From Symbiodinium natans (lineage: Eukaryota; Sar; Dinophyceae; Suessiales; Symbiodiniaceae), in contig CAJNDS010000113.1 of NCBI GenBank assembly GCA_905221605.1, positions 1,449,082 to 1,513,081 of the forward strand: a DNA stretch of 64,000 nt, read 5' to 3'. Position numbers and translations under genes: made by a program. The notes beneath the pieces are model-generated. The model was not told the origin of the DNA, made no database searches, and saw nothing but the letters and a program-made list of their open reading frames with translations. How positions within the stretch are numbered: the stretch's first letter is position 1; each line of letters starts with the position of its first letter. Positions 63,810 through 64,000 of this stretch are shown here, piece by piece.

Positions 63810-64000
63810 GCGAGTCTCCAATCCTAGATTGCTTCAAAAGAACATGAATGTATTATAACCCAAGACTTATTAAAAAAAAAGACTTACTAAACAAAAAAAA
63901 CTTACTATAACCAAAAACAGAGAAGCGTTTAGTAGCCATCGCGGGGTTGCCTTGGATGCACATAAAAAGCTTAAACTAAAAACTAAACAGACAAAAACAC
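63810..64000. other. AT-rich end of window, no gene seen
   Basis: A-rich sequence with repeated GACTTAYTAAA-type words (ACTTATTAAAA, ACTTACTAAAC, ACTTACTATAA). The phrase CCTTGGATG occurs here (63949-63957) and at 63202-63210. It could be more element sequence or host intron. Confidence 0.35.

Overview
The window looks like nuclear DNA of a dinoflagellate (Symbiodiniaceae- or Polarella-like). The reasons are pervasive plant/algal-type telomere repeats (TTTAGGG) inside introns and between genes, moderately GC-rich host DNA with short exons, TIR-bearing repeats sitting in introns, many 5'-truncated LINE copies, and recognisable exons scattered almost entirely on the minus strand. This is inference from sequence character; no rRNA or other marker gene is present.

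Layout. About 1.5-16.3 kb (minus strand) is one large intron-rich gene for a protein with four CbxX/CfxQ-type AAA+ modules. Its introns hold telomere-repeat arrays, a ~40-bp satellite and TIR elements. 16.3-26 kb is mostly unassigned, with a 314-bp TTTAGGG array (19.7-20.0 kb) and one well-preserved exon of unknown function (23.05-23.39 kb). 25.6-33.7 kb is a graveyard of 5'-truncated LINE fragments in both orientations, most ending in the same GGCGC-oligo(A) 3' end. 36.1-38.6 kb (minus) is a gene whose five exons join in frame into a 676-aa single-domain voltage-gated cation channel with two EF-hands. 38.9-53.9 kb has weak minus-strand exon candidates, telomere-like arrays, a dispersed repeat pair, a frameshifted zinc-binding exon and a 374-bp trinucleotide microsatellite.

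At about 53.93 kb composition switches sharply to AT-rich, intron-free, tightly packed ORFs. This ~9.2-kb island (to about 63.1 kb) is a Polinton/polinton-like-virus (PLV)-type element. It carries a retroviral-type (rve) integrase, an A32-like packaging ATPase and a 1298-aa fusion that reads as OTU-like cysteine protease, divergent family B DNA polymerase, SF1 helicase and a C-terminal HNH/treble-clef zinc module. Five to six small accessory genes are present, two of them zinc-binding paralogues. A near-perfect 25-nt palindrome is repeated just upstream of most minus-strand start codons and looks like an element-specific promoter signature. No capsid protein or Ulp1-like protease is visible in the window, and no terminal inverted repeats could be found, so the element is either partial, continues outside the window, or is a capsidless relative.

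How the genes fit together. In the element, the integrase would insert the DNA, the polymerase-helicase fusion would copy it, and the ATPase implies present or past packaging; seven minus-strand ORFs and the plus-strand ATPase diverge from a 37-bp intergenic spacer. The host genes are unrelated to one another. Exon boundaries in the AAA gene are approximate except where splice sites are stated.
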